Origin: Clostridia bacterium
Lineage (GTDB): Bacteria; Bacillota; Clostridia; UBA1381
DNA: 64,000 nt
NCBI GenBank assembly: GCA_017415105.1
Contig: JAFQJD010000005.1
Span: forward strand, 41,471-105,470
Direction of reading: 5' to 3'
Below the pieces are notes generated by a model. That model saw nothing but the letters and a program-made list of their open reading frames with translations, was not told where the DNA came from and searched no databases. A program made the position numbers and the translations under genes. Shown here one piece after another: positions 35,212 to 44,223 of this stretch. Numbering within the stretch: position 1 is the stretch's first letter; each line of letters begins with the position of its first letter.

Positions 35212-36381
35212 TCATTGTGTAATGTCGTGCATATATTTCTCAAACAGTCTGGCCTCTTTTGCGATAAAGTGCCCGAACTGCTTTAATATCGCTATCAATC
35301 GGTTGAAAAGTCCCACCTTATAGAGGCTTATTATAAGCATAAGTATGAGCGGACCGCCGATAAGTCCGATAACGCCCCAAAACTTGTAGCCTATATACAT
35401 TGCAACAAGCATTATTATAGGATTATCAAAACCCATCTTGTCGCTGACAAGCTTCGGTTCAATAAACCGTCTCAAAAGCATAATTACAAAGTATGTTATT
35501 ACATATATTGCACCGAGAAGTCCTCTTCCGTCAATAAAGTATACTATCGCCATCGGCCACAGAACGATACCGCTTCCGAAAAACGGAAGTGCGTCAAGGA
35601 TTGCCGCAAGTGCCGCAATCAGCAGTGAAAACGGTGCGTTTGCAAGCGACAGTATTACAAGTATTACAAAGAATACTATCACCATCAGAATAAGCTGTGC
35701 CTTTACATATCCGCCAAGATATGTTTTGCACTGTGTTTTTATTTCCACAAGCTTGTCTGCACTTTTATCGCCCATAAATTTGCGTACACCGTTTGTGAGG
35801 CTTATCTTTCTTGATACCATAAAATACATCGAAAGTATGAACATTATCGTCCATATAAGACCTGCCGGCAACGATTTTGCCGCTTCCTGGGCAACATTTA
35901 CAACGGGGATATTACCCGATATTTCAATTGACTGTTTATACATACCGTCAAATGCCTTGTCGATTACATTCTTAACAAAATCAGGCATTCCGATATACAT
36001 CTCGCCCCAGCTTGAGGAAAGTCTTCGCCAGTTTTCACGGAGTGATGCAACTATGTCCTCCCAGTTAAGGAACAAACTCTTTATTTCCTCAAACAGCTTG
36101 TGACCAAGAAGTCCGAGTAATCCGCCGATAACCCCGACTGTGAGTATTATCACGAGCACTGCAGATATTCCTCTGGGGATTTTCATCCATTTATGCAGAC
36201 GGTCTGCAACAGGGTTTATTGCCCTTGCGATAATGTAGCCTATTACAAACGGTGAAAGCAGTCCGAAAAGGTAGATTATTGCACGTATACAGAACGGGCC
36301 CGCAAAGCGGAGCAGAAGCACCACCGCAAGCACCACTGCCGATACAATAAGTACCTTTTTTACATTCTCACTTATTTTCAT
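35212..36381 (-). CDS. AI-2E/PerM-family membrane protein, YtvI-like
   Basis: 389-aa protein with about eight membrane segments in the 2+1+5 pattern of the AI-2E (PerM) family. It has the family's C-terminal signature region LDALPFFGSGIVLWPMAIVYFIDG followed by RRFIEPKLVSDKMGFDNPIIMLVAMYIGYKFWGVIGLIGGPLILMLI. The sequence style matches the sporulation membrane protein YtvI more than autoinducer transporters, but the assignment is tentative. No substrate is established. The stop overlaps the region just upstream of metG, so the two are tightly linked. Confidence 0.85.
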   Translation of the reverse strand: MKISENVKKVLIVSAVVLAVVLLLRFAGPFCIRAIIYLFGLLSPFVIGYIIARAINPVADRLHKWMKIPRGISAVLVIILTVGVIGGLLGLLGHKLFEEIKSLFLNWEDIVASLRENWRRLSSSWGEMYIGMPDFVKNVIDKAFDGMYKQSIEISGNIPVVNVAQEAAKSLPAGLIWTIMFILSMYFMVSRKISLTNGVRKFMGDKSADKLVEIKTQCKTYLGGYVKAQLILMVIVFFVILVILSLANAPFSLLIAALAAILDALPFFGSGIVLWPMAIVYFIDGRGLLGAIYVITYFVIMLLRRFIEPKLVSDKMGFDNPIIMLVAMYIGYKFWGVIGLIGGPLILMLIISLYKVGLFNRLIAILKQFGHFIAKEARLFEKYMHDITQ

Positions 36382-36400
36382 ATAACCACCTCAGGTGTTT

Positions 36401-37612
36401 TTATTTGTTCAGGAATTTGTCCATTAGTGTATAACCTTTTTCAATGTATACGCCTGTGCTTTCGCCATTCTTTTCTGTATAGTCAAGACCTGATGCACCA
36501 TCAGTTTTTGTAGAATCGTATATAATATACGGAACGGGATCGCTTACGTGTGTTTTAAGCGAAATCGGTGTCGGGTGGTCGGGCATAATGAGCATTCTGT
36601 AGTCAATGCCACGCTTTTCAAGCTCTTCTTTTAAGAACTTAACCACAACCTCATCAATTGTTTCAACCGCTTCCTTTTTCTTTTCCGGCTTGCCCTGATG
36701 TCCCATTTCGTCCGGTGCTTCCATATGCAGATATACAAAGTCACTGTCGCCCGTTATTGCATCAAGTGCCGCCTGTGCCTTGCCAACCCAGTTCGTTTCG
36801 CAGTTACCTGTTGCACCCGGAACATCAATTGATTCCATTCCGGCACACTTTGCAATACCCTTTATAAGGTCAACTGCTGATATAACTGTGCCTTTAAGTC
36901 CGTATTTTTCATAGAAATTGTCAACGGACGGCTTTGTGCCCTCGCCCCATACCCAGATTGATGTTGCAGGGTTTTCACCGTTTTCTATTCGTTTCTTGTT
37001 TATCGGATGGTCTTTAAGTATCTTTTCCGATGCACGCATCATCTGATAAAGCTTGTCTGCTCCATCGCCCTTGGGCAGATACTCGCCAACGCATCTGTCT
37101 GAAATATCGTGCGGAGGTGTGAGCTCAACATTGGTTGAGCCGCCGTTCCATACACAAAGATGACGGTAGCTTATGCCGGGATAGAACTTTATTTTGTCTG
37201 TATCAAGCTCCTTTGCAACAGCCTTTATAAGCTCCTCTGCCTCCTCGGTGGTTATTTCACCTGCCGAGTAGTCAAGCATTGTTTTTTCTGCGTAGTTTTC
37301 CTCGTCAGAGAGAGTTACAAGGTTTGTTCTGAATGTAACATCGTCATCAAGCATCTTAACGCCGATTGATGCCGCCTCAAGCGGTGAACGACCTGTGTAG
37401 CACTTCTTTGTATCATAGCCCATAACCGAAAGGTTGGCAACATCCGAGCCAGGCTTCATACCGTCCTGAACGGTTTTGCACATTCCAAGCTCACCGTTGC
37501 GTGACATAAAGTCAATTGTCGGCTTATTTGCCACCTCAAGTATTGTTTTTCCGTCAAAGTAGTCTACGGGATAGTCTGCCATTCCGTCGCCTAAAATTAC
37601 AATGTATTTCAT
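36401..37612 (-). CDS. apgM: cofactor-independent phosphoglycerate mutase, archaeal (ApgM) type
   Basis: 403-aa alkaline-phosphatase-superfamily enzyme that would interconvert 3- and 2-phosphoglycerate. It has the metal site VILGDGMADYP, nucleophile Ser in KPGSDVANLSVMGYD, GRSPLEAASIG, the second metal cluster VYLHMEAPDEMGHQG, and MLIMPDHPTPISLKTH. A close relative annotated as metal-dependent homoserine kinase shares these motifs, so that activity is the main alternative. No other mutase or kinase is in the window to decide. It lies 13 bases after trmL and 19 bases before the YtvI-like gene. Confidence 0.88.
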   Translation of the reverse strand: MKYIVILGDGMADYPVDYFDGKTILEVANKPTIDFMSRNGELGMCKTVQDGMKPGSDVANLSVMGYDTKKCYTGRSPLEAASIGVKMLDDDVTFRTNLVTLSDEENYAEKTMLDYSAGEITTEEAEELIKAVAKELDTDKIKFYPGISYRHLCVWNGGSTNVELTPPHDISDRCVGEYLPKGDGADKLYQMMRASEKILKDHPINKKRIENGENPATSIWVWGEGTKPSVDNFYEKYGLKGTVISAVDLIKGIAKCAGMESIDVPGATGNCETNWVGKAQAALDAITGDSDFVYLHMEAPDEMGHQGKPEKKKEAVETIDEVVVKFLKEELEKRGIDYRMLIMPDHPTPISLKTHVSDPVPYIIYDSTKTDGASGLDYTEKNGESTGVYIEKGYTLMDKFLNK

Positions 37613-37625
37613 AATAATCTCTCCT

Positions 37626-38123
37626 TTACCAGTGGAATTTTGTTAGTTGTCCCAGATTTTTCAAATTCTCGAAACCGATTTGTCTCATTGCCTCGTAGAC
37701 AATGATTGCAACCGAGTTTGAGAGGTTAAGACTGCGTGCCTCCTCAATCATCGGGATTCTGATGCATCGCTCTTCATTCTTATATAACAGCTCCTCGGGG
37801 AGGCCTGCGTCCTCTCTGCCGAAGAGGATATAGTCATTATCTGTATATTCCACCTCAGTATATGTATGAGGTGCTTTTGTTGTCGCATAATGATACCGTG
37901 CTGTATCTGATGCAGTTTTTGCGAAGAAATCATCAAGTCCGTCATAGTACTGAACATTAAGATACTGCCAGTAGTCAAGACCTGCACGTTTGAGCTTTTT
38001 ATCATCTATCTCAAACGCCATCGGGCGGACAAGATGCAATCCGCATCCGGTTGCCGCACACGTTCTTGCTATATTCCCCGTATTCTGCGGTATTCTCGGT
38101 TCTACCAGAACCACATTAAACAT
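37626..38123 (-). CDS. trmL: tRNA (cytidine/uridine-34-2'-O)-methyltransferase
   Basis: SPOUT-family methyltransferase acting on the wobble base of leucine tRNAs. The 165-aa protein begins MFNVVLVEPRIPQNTGNIARTCAATGCGLHLV and has the knotted SAM-binding region ILFGREDAGLPEELL, IPMIEEARSLNLSNSVAIIVYEAMRQ. ATG at 38123 follows AAGGTG; the frame to 38153 has no support. First gene of a four-gene run with metG at the end, with promoter TTGAAA-17-TATAAT. Confidence 0.95.
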   Translation of the reverse strand: MFNVVLVEPRIPQNTGNIARTCAATGCGLHLVRPMAFEIDDKKLKRAGLDYWQYLNVQYYDGLDDFFAKTASDTARYHYATTKAPHTYTEVEYTDNDYILFGREDAGLPEELLYKNEERCIRIPMIEEARSLNLSNSVAIIVYEAMRQIGFENLKNLGQLTKFHW

Positions 38124-38158
38124 TTGTGTCACCTTCGTTTGATAATTTTCCAATCTAC

Positions 38159-38187
38159 ATTATACCACATTGCTTTGTCTTTTTCAA
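38159..38187 (-). promoter_or_regulatory. promoter of trmL-apgM-ytvI-metG
   Basis: Minus strand TTGAAA, 17 bp, TATAAT. Confidence 0.85.
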
Positions 38188-38197
38188 CCGCAAAAGC

Positions 38198-38227
38198 AAA
38201 AAAATACGGCAAAAATGCCGTATTTTT
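38198..38227 (-). terminator. terminator after the fucosidase gene
   Basis: Minus strand AAAAATACGGCA-TTTT-TGCCGTATTTTTTT. Confidence 0.9.
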
Positions 38228-38240
38228 CACGAATTTACAA

Positions 38241-39482
38241 TTATTTAATAACTGCTTTTGCAACACGTACCGGGTATGATTTTCCGTAAGGCTGACCTGT
38301 GAAGTTCACAGCAAGCATATCATCGCCCTGAACAAATGAAAGCTCCTCGTCATTATCCATCCATTTTACAGATATGATTTCGTCCTTCACACCGCCAAAC
38401 GCATAAGCACCGCTGTACTTTCCGTCAACAGTTACGTTATCATCACCCTTGATTGCAAGGTCGTATACGAAAAGATAGAGGCTTTTTCCGTCTGTACTCT
38501 TTAATCCGAAGTTGTTGCCTATACCGCCAACACCGCACGGTCTGCCGTTATAGATTGCCTCACCAAAAAGCTCCATCCAGCGTCCGAGAAGTCCAAGAAG
38601 CTCTTTCTGGTAATTGTTAACTTTACCCTGTGCCTCAGGTCCGATATTCAAAAGATAGTTTGCACCTACCTTACGGCAATCACAAAGGCTCTGAATAAGT
38701 TCAGTCGGTGACTTGTAGCACAAATCGTCATAGCCTATACCCCAGTGGTCGTTAAGTGTATGACACATTTCTGCCGCAAGATATTTGGGCATTCCCTCAC
38801 GGTTCATTGGTGTCGGCTTGCCCTGCTCGAACGTTACCGAATCGACCTCAAGGTTGCCAACGTCGCCTCTGTGCTCAAGACCTGTGTTGTTTATAATCAT
38901 AGCCTCCGGCTGATACTTTCTGATTGTTGCATAAAGCTCATCAACCTTCCAGTCCGAATCCGGCTTTGACCAGTTACCGTCAAACCACAAACCGCCGATT
39001 TTGCCGTAGTTCTTGCAAAGTGTTTCGACACTCTTGCGGAGATACTCAAGGTACTCATCGAAGTTTTCGTCAAAATCCTTGTTGTACCAGTCAAGTGTTG
39101 TGTGGTAGAACATCGGCATTAAGCCGTATTTATTACAAGCATCAACAAACTCACGGATTAGGTCACGGCCCGCAGGAGTATGCGGTGCGTCAAATTCGTT
39201 AAGTCCGCAGGTATCATAAAGAGAAAATCCCTCGTGGTGTCTTGTTGTAAGTGTTATGTACTTACAGCCTGCCGCCTTTGCAGTTCTTGCGATTTCTTCT
39301 GCATCAAAGTCCTCGGCTGTAAATGTGTCTGCAAGCTTTTTATATTCGTTTATATCAAGCTTTTCATTGAACAGTACCCATTCACCTCTGCCAAGCTGTG
39401 AATACAAGCCCCAGTGAATAAACATTCCAAGGCCCATCTGTTCAAAGTCAAGGATGTACTGTTTTGCTACAGGAATACTCAT
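38241..39482 (-). CDS. GH29 alpha-L-fucosidase, intracellular
   Basis: 413-aa glycoside hydrolase releasing L-fucose. Family features: GLGMFIHWGLYSQLGRGEWV (active-site His), YITLTTRHHEGFSLYDT, MFYHTTLDWYN, and the nucleophile Asp in IGGLWFDGNW, then MIINNTG and YLLNIGPEAQGKV. There is no signal peptide, so it acts on imported fuco-oligosaccharides in the cytoplasm; alternatively it could be a different alpha-L-fucoside-type activity within GH29. It stands alone with its own promoter and terminator and no fucose catabolism genes beside it. Confidence 0.92.
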   Translation of the reverse strand: MSIPVAKQYILDFEQMGLGMFIHWGLYSQLGRGEWVLFNEKLDINEYKKLADTFTAEDFDAEEIARTAKAAGCKYITLTTRHHEGFSLYDTCGLNEFDAPHTPAGRDLIREFVDACNKYGLMPMFYHTTLDWYNKDFDENFDEYLEYLRKSVETLCKNYGKIGGLWFDGNWSKPDSDWKVDELYATIRKYQPEAMIINNTGLEHRGDVGNLEVDSVTFEQGKPTPMNREGMPKYLAAEMCHTLNDHWGIGYDDLCYKSPTELIQSLCDCRKVGANYLLNIGPEAQGKVNNYQKELLGLLGRWMELFGEAIYNGRPCGVGGIGNNFGLKSTDGKSLYLFVYDLAIKGDDNVTVDGKYSGAYAFGGVKDEIISVKWMDNDEELSFVQGDDMLAVNFTGQPYGKSYPVRVAKAVIK

Positions 39483-39515
39483 AATTTTTATCTCCTTTAA
39501 TTCTTATTTTGCTAA

Positions 39516-39544
39516 ATTATACCACGAAAATACCGGTTTTTCAA
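39516..39544 (-). promoter_or_regulatory. promoter of the fucosidase gene
   Basis: Minus strand TTGAAA, 17 bp, TATAAT. Confidence 0.85.
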
Positions 39545-39606
39545 TAGCCAAAATCCAAACATTACAAAATGTCACACAATTTCTGAAAACAGTAACAGAT
39601 TTTCCA

Positions 39607-41514
39607 TCAGTTGCATTTATATACCGCAACAGAATACGGCAAGGCATCAACAAAGAACATTCCGGCATCCGATTTGTGATGTGTGCGTATGTCGCCGTCA
39701 GAAAAAACTGCGTTAAGCTCCGTTATGCCAAAACGTGCAACATCAAGGCGTATGTCATGGCGTTTACCGTCAAAGTTTGCGACTACGACATATTTTTCAT
39801 CATTGTATGAACGCACGTAGCAGTAAGTGTTTCCGACACTGTATGCATTATGGAGCTCGCCCACGGAAAACGCCCTGCTTGATTTTCGCAATGCGATAAG
39901 CTGTTTTATATAGTTTCTCATCCTGCTATCGGGGTCAACCTCGTCCATTTTCTCCCATGGGAAACAGCTTCTGCAGAACGGATCACCGTAGCCCTGTACG
40001 CCAAGCTCGTCACCGTAGAAAATACACGGCACACCCGGCATCGTCATCGCAATCGCATAGACGGCACGTGTCCGCTTCAATGCAAGCTCAAGGCTCTCAC
40101 CCGAGAGGCTGAATTCTGCCTGCTGATGTCTGTCAATCTCGTGACGTGTCGGTGCACCGCTCATAAGTGTGACAATTCGCTCCACATCATGTGAGGATAT
40201 CATATTCAAGGTCGAATAGTAAGCAGGTGTGGGATAGTTCTCTTTTATGCTCATAATTCTGCGGTTAAATTCGTCTGCATCAATACGGCATAACATAGCA
40301 TCTATCAGTGCGTTTCGGAACGGATAGTTCATAACCGAGTCAAGCTCGTCACCGTTAAAGTATTCACGGCGTTTTCCATATGCAACCTTGTTTGATGCAT
40401 CCTCCCATACCTCGCCGATTATGACAGCTTCGGGGTTTACGGATTTTACCGCACTGCGAAGCTCCTTCACGAAAAAGTCAGGAAGCTCGTCCACCACATC
40501 AAGTCTCCAGCCCGATGCACCGAGGCGTATCCATTTTTTTACTATAGAGTTCTCACCGGAAAGGAGATATTCACGCAATTCTTTACTTTCCTCATTGACC
40601 TGCGGAAGAGTTGTCATTCCCCACCAGGATTCGTATTTGTCGGGATGGTCGATAAAGTTAAACCACGTAAAGTAGGGCGATTCCTTTGACTGATATGCAC
40701 CTACGCTGTCGTAGCTTCCGTACTTGTTAAAATACAGACTGTCATCGCCGGTATGGTTAAATACACCGTCTAAAATTATACGGATACCACGTTTTTTTGC
40801 CTCACTGCAGAGTCGTGAAAAGGTTTCTTCATCACCGAACATCGGGTCTATTTCCTCGTAACTGCCCGTGTCATATTTATGGTTTGATGCGGCTTTGAAT
40901 ATCGGGTTTAAGTATATTACCGTTATCCCCATATCCTCAAGATACGGCAATTTTGAGATTATTCCCTCTAAATTACCGCCAAAGAAATCGTTTGATTTGT
41001 ACCCACCGCCAAACTGCTCGGCACTATAAAACGGAGTATCGCCCCAGTTGCGTTTTATAATATCTGTACGGTTGCCGAGAAACTCACCATCGGGGTTACA
41101 GAATCTGTCGGGGAATATCTGATATGCAACCGCAGTTTTAAACCAGTCGGGGGTTTTGTAATCCTCGTTATATACAGTTATCTGAAATGCATGAACATTT
41201 TCTTTTTCACACATTCCGCCGTTGCCGCAGCACACAACACCTGCATCTGTCGCAAGCTCAAAATAATACCACACAAGGCACGCCGTATCGGGCATTTCAA
41301 GCTCTTTTTCATAAATACTCGCACCCTGAACAGAAAAAACATACGGCATATCCGCATAAATTTCAGTACCACTGTCGGTTTTATATATAACACGCACGTA
41401 TGCAGGAAAGCCTGCATCCTTTACCGAAAGACGCAAACGCACCTTCATACCGCACGTTAGGGCACCAAACGGGTAGCGGTAAAACTCCTCATCGGTAATA
41501 TGTTCCAATACCAT
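39607..41514 (-). CDS. GH13 maltodextrin-degrading enzyme (neopullulanase/cyclomaltodextrinase-like)
   Basis: 635-aa cytoplasmic alpha-amylase-family enzyme (no signal peptide). An N-terminal beta-sandwich domain (about 1-125) precedes the (beta/alpha)8 barrel. The four conserved regions are present: GIRIILDGVFNHTG, GWRLDVVDE (nucleophile Asp), AVIIGEVWED (acid/base Glu), and MISSHDVER. The C-terminal domain carries the phrase RSYNDEKYVVVANFDG. ATG at 41514 follows AAAGGA; the frame to 41586 is unsupported. It follows glgP across hairpin copy 4, fitting degradation of limit dextrins from glycogen. Exact specificity is uncertain. Confidence 0.9.
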   Translation of the reverse strand: MVLEHITDEEFYRYPFGALTCGMKVRLRLSVKDAGFPAYVRVIYKTDSGTEIYADMPYVFSVQGASIYEKELEMPDTACLVWYYFELATDAGVVCCGNGGMCEKENVHAFQITVYNEDYKTPDWFKTAVAYQIFPDRFCNPDGEFLGNRTDIIKRNWGDTPFYSAEQFGGGYKSNDFFGGNLEGIISKLPYLEDMGITVIYLNPIFKAASNHKYDTGSYEEIDPMFGDEETFSRLCSEAKKRGIRIILDGVFNHTGDDSLYFNKYGSYDSVGAYQSKESPYFTWFNFIDHPDKYESWWGMTTLPQVNEESKELREYLLSGENSIVKKWIRLGASGWRLDVVDELPDFFVKELRSAVKSVNPEAVIIGEVWEDASNKVAYGKRREYFNGDELDSVMNYPFRNALIDAMLCRIDADEFNRRIMSIKENYPTPAYYSTLNMISSHDVERIVTLMSGAPTRHEIDRHQQAEFSLSGESLELALKRTRAVYAIAMTMPGVPCIFYGDELGVQGYGDPFCRSCFPWEKMDEVDPDSRMRNYIKQLIALRKSSRAFSVGELHNAYSVGNTYCYVRSYNDEKYVVVANFDGKRHDIRLDVARFGITELNAVFSDGDIRTHHKSDAGMFFVDALPYSVAVYKCN

Positions 41515-41606
41515 ACTTTTATCCTTTCTTCCATTGCTATCCCAAAGCAGTATATGCCTCAAACGACTATTATGCGTTTTCGGCACACACCGCTTCGGAA
41601 CAGCTA

Positions 41607-41669
41607 CAACCGAGGGGGCGTTTGCTCTGAATGCATAATAGCCATTCGAAGTAAATGCTCCCTCGGTTG
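41607..41669 (-). repeat. intergenic hairpin family, copy 4 (glgP / GH13 gap)
   Basis: Lower arms CAACCGAGGGGGCGTTTGCT and AGTAAATGCTCCCTCGGTTG pair over 20 positions with three G-U pairs, the longest lower stem of the family. Above a CT/GA interior loop is the short core GAATG-CATAATAGC-CATTC. This short core is identical in copy 5. No T run follows. Confidence 0.8.
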
Positions 41670-41719
41670 ATTATCTCTCTCATACCGAAAAATCCCTTAA
41701 TAAAGGGATTTTTGTCGGG

Positions 41720-44191
41720 TTATTTTATTGGTGTTAATTTCCAGATCTTCTCATTATACTCATTGATAGTACGGTCTGATGAGAAGAAGCCTGCCATTGC
41801 AGTGTTCATAATCTGCTTTGCAATCCAGGTCTTTCTGTCCTGATAGTCCTTTGAAATCTGCTCATGTGTTGCCATATAGCTTTCAAAGTCACGAAGCACC
41901 ATATATGTGTCAGCATAGCCGTAATCACCAAATAGCAATGTGTTATAAAGGTCCATAAACATATTGTTATCCGGAACAATGCTGCCGTTTATAAGCTGTT
42001 CAAGTGCACCTCTTAGCTGTGCATTTGTGGCATAGATGTTCTTAACCTCGTCATTGCCCATAACACGGAGTCTTGCATCAACCTCGTCAGCACGCAGACC
42101 GAAGATATAAATATTCTCCTCACCCACCTGCTCATACATCTCAACATTTGCTCCGTCCATTGTACCGATTGTAACAGCACCGTTAAGCATAAACTTCATA
42201 TTACCTGTACCTGATGCTTCCTTACCTGCAGTTGAAATCTGCTCTGATACATCAGCAGCAGTAACAAGCTTTTCAGCGATTGATACGCCGTAGTTTTCGA
42301 TAAAGATAACCTTTATCTTATCGTTTATGCGACTGTCGTTATTTATCATATCACCGACAGAGTTGATGAGCTTGATGATTGTCTTTGCACGTTTATAGCC
42401 CGGTGCAGCCTTTGCACCGAAGATATATGTCTTCGGATAATAGTTCTTTGCATACTCGGCATCGTTTAATATTCTGTTGTATTCAGCGATAATATGAAGC
42501 ACGTTCATCATCTGACGCTTGTATTCGTGAAGTCTCTTACACTGTATATCAAAGATAGAGTCGGGGTTAACCTTAACGCCGTTATGCTCTAAGATATAGT
42601 CTGCAACAACCTGCTTGTTTGCTCGTTTTATTGCATCGTATTTCTTCTGGAACTCTGCATCGGTTGCAAACTTTGCAAGCTTCTGGAGCTTATCTGCATC
42701 CTTAAGCCAGCCCTTGCCGATTGTTTCGTCAATAAGCTTTGTAAGGTCAGGGTTACAGTTTGCAATCCATCTTCTGAATGTGATACCGTTTGTTATTGCG
42801 TGGAAACGGTCTTTATCCATCATATAGTAGTCACGGAATATATCCTGCTTTAAGATGTCCGTATGGAGCTTTGAAACACCGTTTACCGCAAATACGCTTG
42901 CAAGACAGGTGTTCGCCATTGAAACCTGATTGTTTGCAAGGATTGCCATATATTCGTGCTTGCCGCGGTCGCCCGGATAGAACGCCTCAACTCTTTCCAT
43001 AAGACGTCTGTTCATTTCCTCAAGAATCATATAAAGTCTCGGAACAACACGACGGAACATATCCTGCGGCCATTTCTCAAGGGCCTCGCTCATTACAGTA
43101 TGGTTTGTATATGCAACAACCTTAGTTACAATATCCCACGCCTCATCCCAGCCAAGACCTTTTTCGTCCATAAGGATACGCATAAGCTCGGGGATTGCCA
43201 TTGTCGGGTGAGTGTCGTTTATGTGGATAACAATCTTTTCAGGGAGAAGTGACCAGTTTGCACCGTTTCTTGATTCGAATTCCTTTAATATCCACTGCAA
43301 TGTTGCAGATACCAGGAAATACTGCTGTTTAAGTCTTAATTCCTTACCCTCTGTGTGGTTATCCTCGGGATATAGCACCTTTGAAATAACACTTGCAAGC
43401 TCTTTTTCCTCAATTGCACGTGAATAGTCACCGGCATTAAAGGCGTGCATATTAAAGTCACTTGATGACTGTGCACCCCAGAGTCTTAATTTGTTAATTA
43501 TCTTTGAATCATAACCGCAAAGCGGAACATCATACGGCACAGCAAGAACTGTACGCTCGTTTGAGTAGGAAATCTTCATTTTTCCGTCTTCCCAGTATGT
43601 GTTGACCTCGCCGCCGAATGATACCTTAACAGCCTCCTCGGGTCTTGCTACCTCCCACGCATTACCGTGCTCAAGCCATGTATCGGGAAGCTCTGTCTGG
43701 AAACCGTCCACTATCTTCTGACGGAAAAGACCGTACTCGTATCTTAATGTACAACCGTACGCCGGTAGGTCAAGAGTTGTGAGCGAGTCAATAAAGCACG
43801 CTGCAAGTCTGCCAAGACCGCCGTTACCAAGACCTGCATCGTTTTCAAGCTCTGCAATGTCTGATAATGTATAGCCAAGGTCGTTTAATACTACCTCATA
43901 GTCCTCTGTCTGCATAAGGTTAAGTACGTTGGTGCACAATAGTCTGCCCATCAGAAACTCAAATGAAAGATAATAAAGCTTCTTTGAGCCTTCCTTTTTA
44001 ACCTCTCGGTGTGATTGTGCCCATTTCTCCATTATTCTGTCACGGACTGTAAGTGCACACGCCGAATATATCATATGCGGAGTTGCCTCTTCCATAACCT
44101 TACCGAAATGACGGTTTACCTTACCTATAATTTCATTCTTTAACGCTTCCTGTTTTGCTGTAAGCTTCTTTTTTGCGTTTTTTTCTGCCAT
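41720..44191 (-). CDS. glgP: glycogen/maltodextrin phosphorylase
   Basis: Phosphorolyses alpha-1,4-glucan to glucose-1-phosphate. The 823-aa protein has FEFLMGRLLCTNVLNL, ENDAGLGNGGLGRLAACFIDSLTTLDLPAYG, the PLP-site region EASGTGNMKFMLNGAVTIGTMDGANVE (PLP Lys in GTGNMKF), HINDTHPTMAIPELMRIL and KRLHEYKRQMMNVL. The N-terminal allosteric extension of animal enzymes is absent. The start at 44191 follows AAAGGAG. It lies 32 bases after glgA, so the glycogen synthase and the phosphorylase genes are in one transcript. Confidence 0.97.
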   Translation of the reverse strand: MAEKNAKKKLTAKQEALKNEIIGKVNRHFGKVMEEATPHMIYSACALTVRDRIMEKWAQSHREVKKEGSKKLYYLSFEFLMGRLLCTNVLNLMQTEDYEVVLNDLGYTLSDIAELENDAGLGNGGLGRLAACFIDSLTTLDLPAYGCTLRYEYGLFRQKIVDGFQTELPDTWLEHGNAWEVARPEEAVKVSFGGEVNTYWEDGKMKISYSNERTVLAVPYDVPLCGYDSKIINKLRLWGAQSSSDFNMHAFNAGDYSRAIEEKELASVISKVLYPEDNHTEGKELRLKQQYFLVSATLQWILKEFESRNGANWSLLPEKIVIHINDTHPTMAIPELMRILMDEKGLGWDEAWDIVTKVVAYTNHTVMSEALEKWPQDMFRRVVPRLYMILEEMNRRLMERVEAFYPGDRGKHEYMAILANNQVSMANTCLASVFAVNGVSKLHTDILKQDIFRDYYMMDKDRFHAITNGITFRRWIANCNPDLTKLIDETIGKGWLKDADKLQKLAKFATDAEFQKKYDAIKRANKQVVADYILEHNGVKVNPDSIFDIQCKRLHEYKRQMMNVLHIIAEYNRILNDAEYAKNYYPKTYIFGAKAAPGYKRAKTIIKLINSVGDMINNDSRINDKIKVIFIENYGVSIAEKLVTAADVSEQISTAGKEASGTGNMKFMLNGAVTIGTMDGANVEMYEQVGEENIYIFGLRADEVDARLRVMGNDEVKNIYATNAQLRGALEQLINGSIVPDNNMFMDLYNTLLFGDYGYADTYMVLRDFESYMATHEQISKDYQDRKTWIAKQIMNTAMAGFFSSDRTINEYNEKIWKLTPIK

Positions 44192-44223
44192 TAATTTGTC
44201 TCCTTTATTTCCGCCTGAGCGAA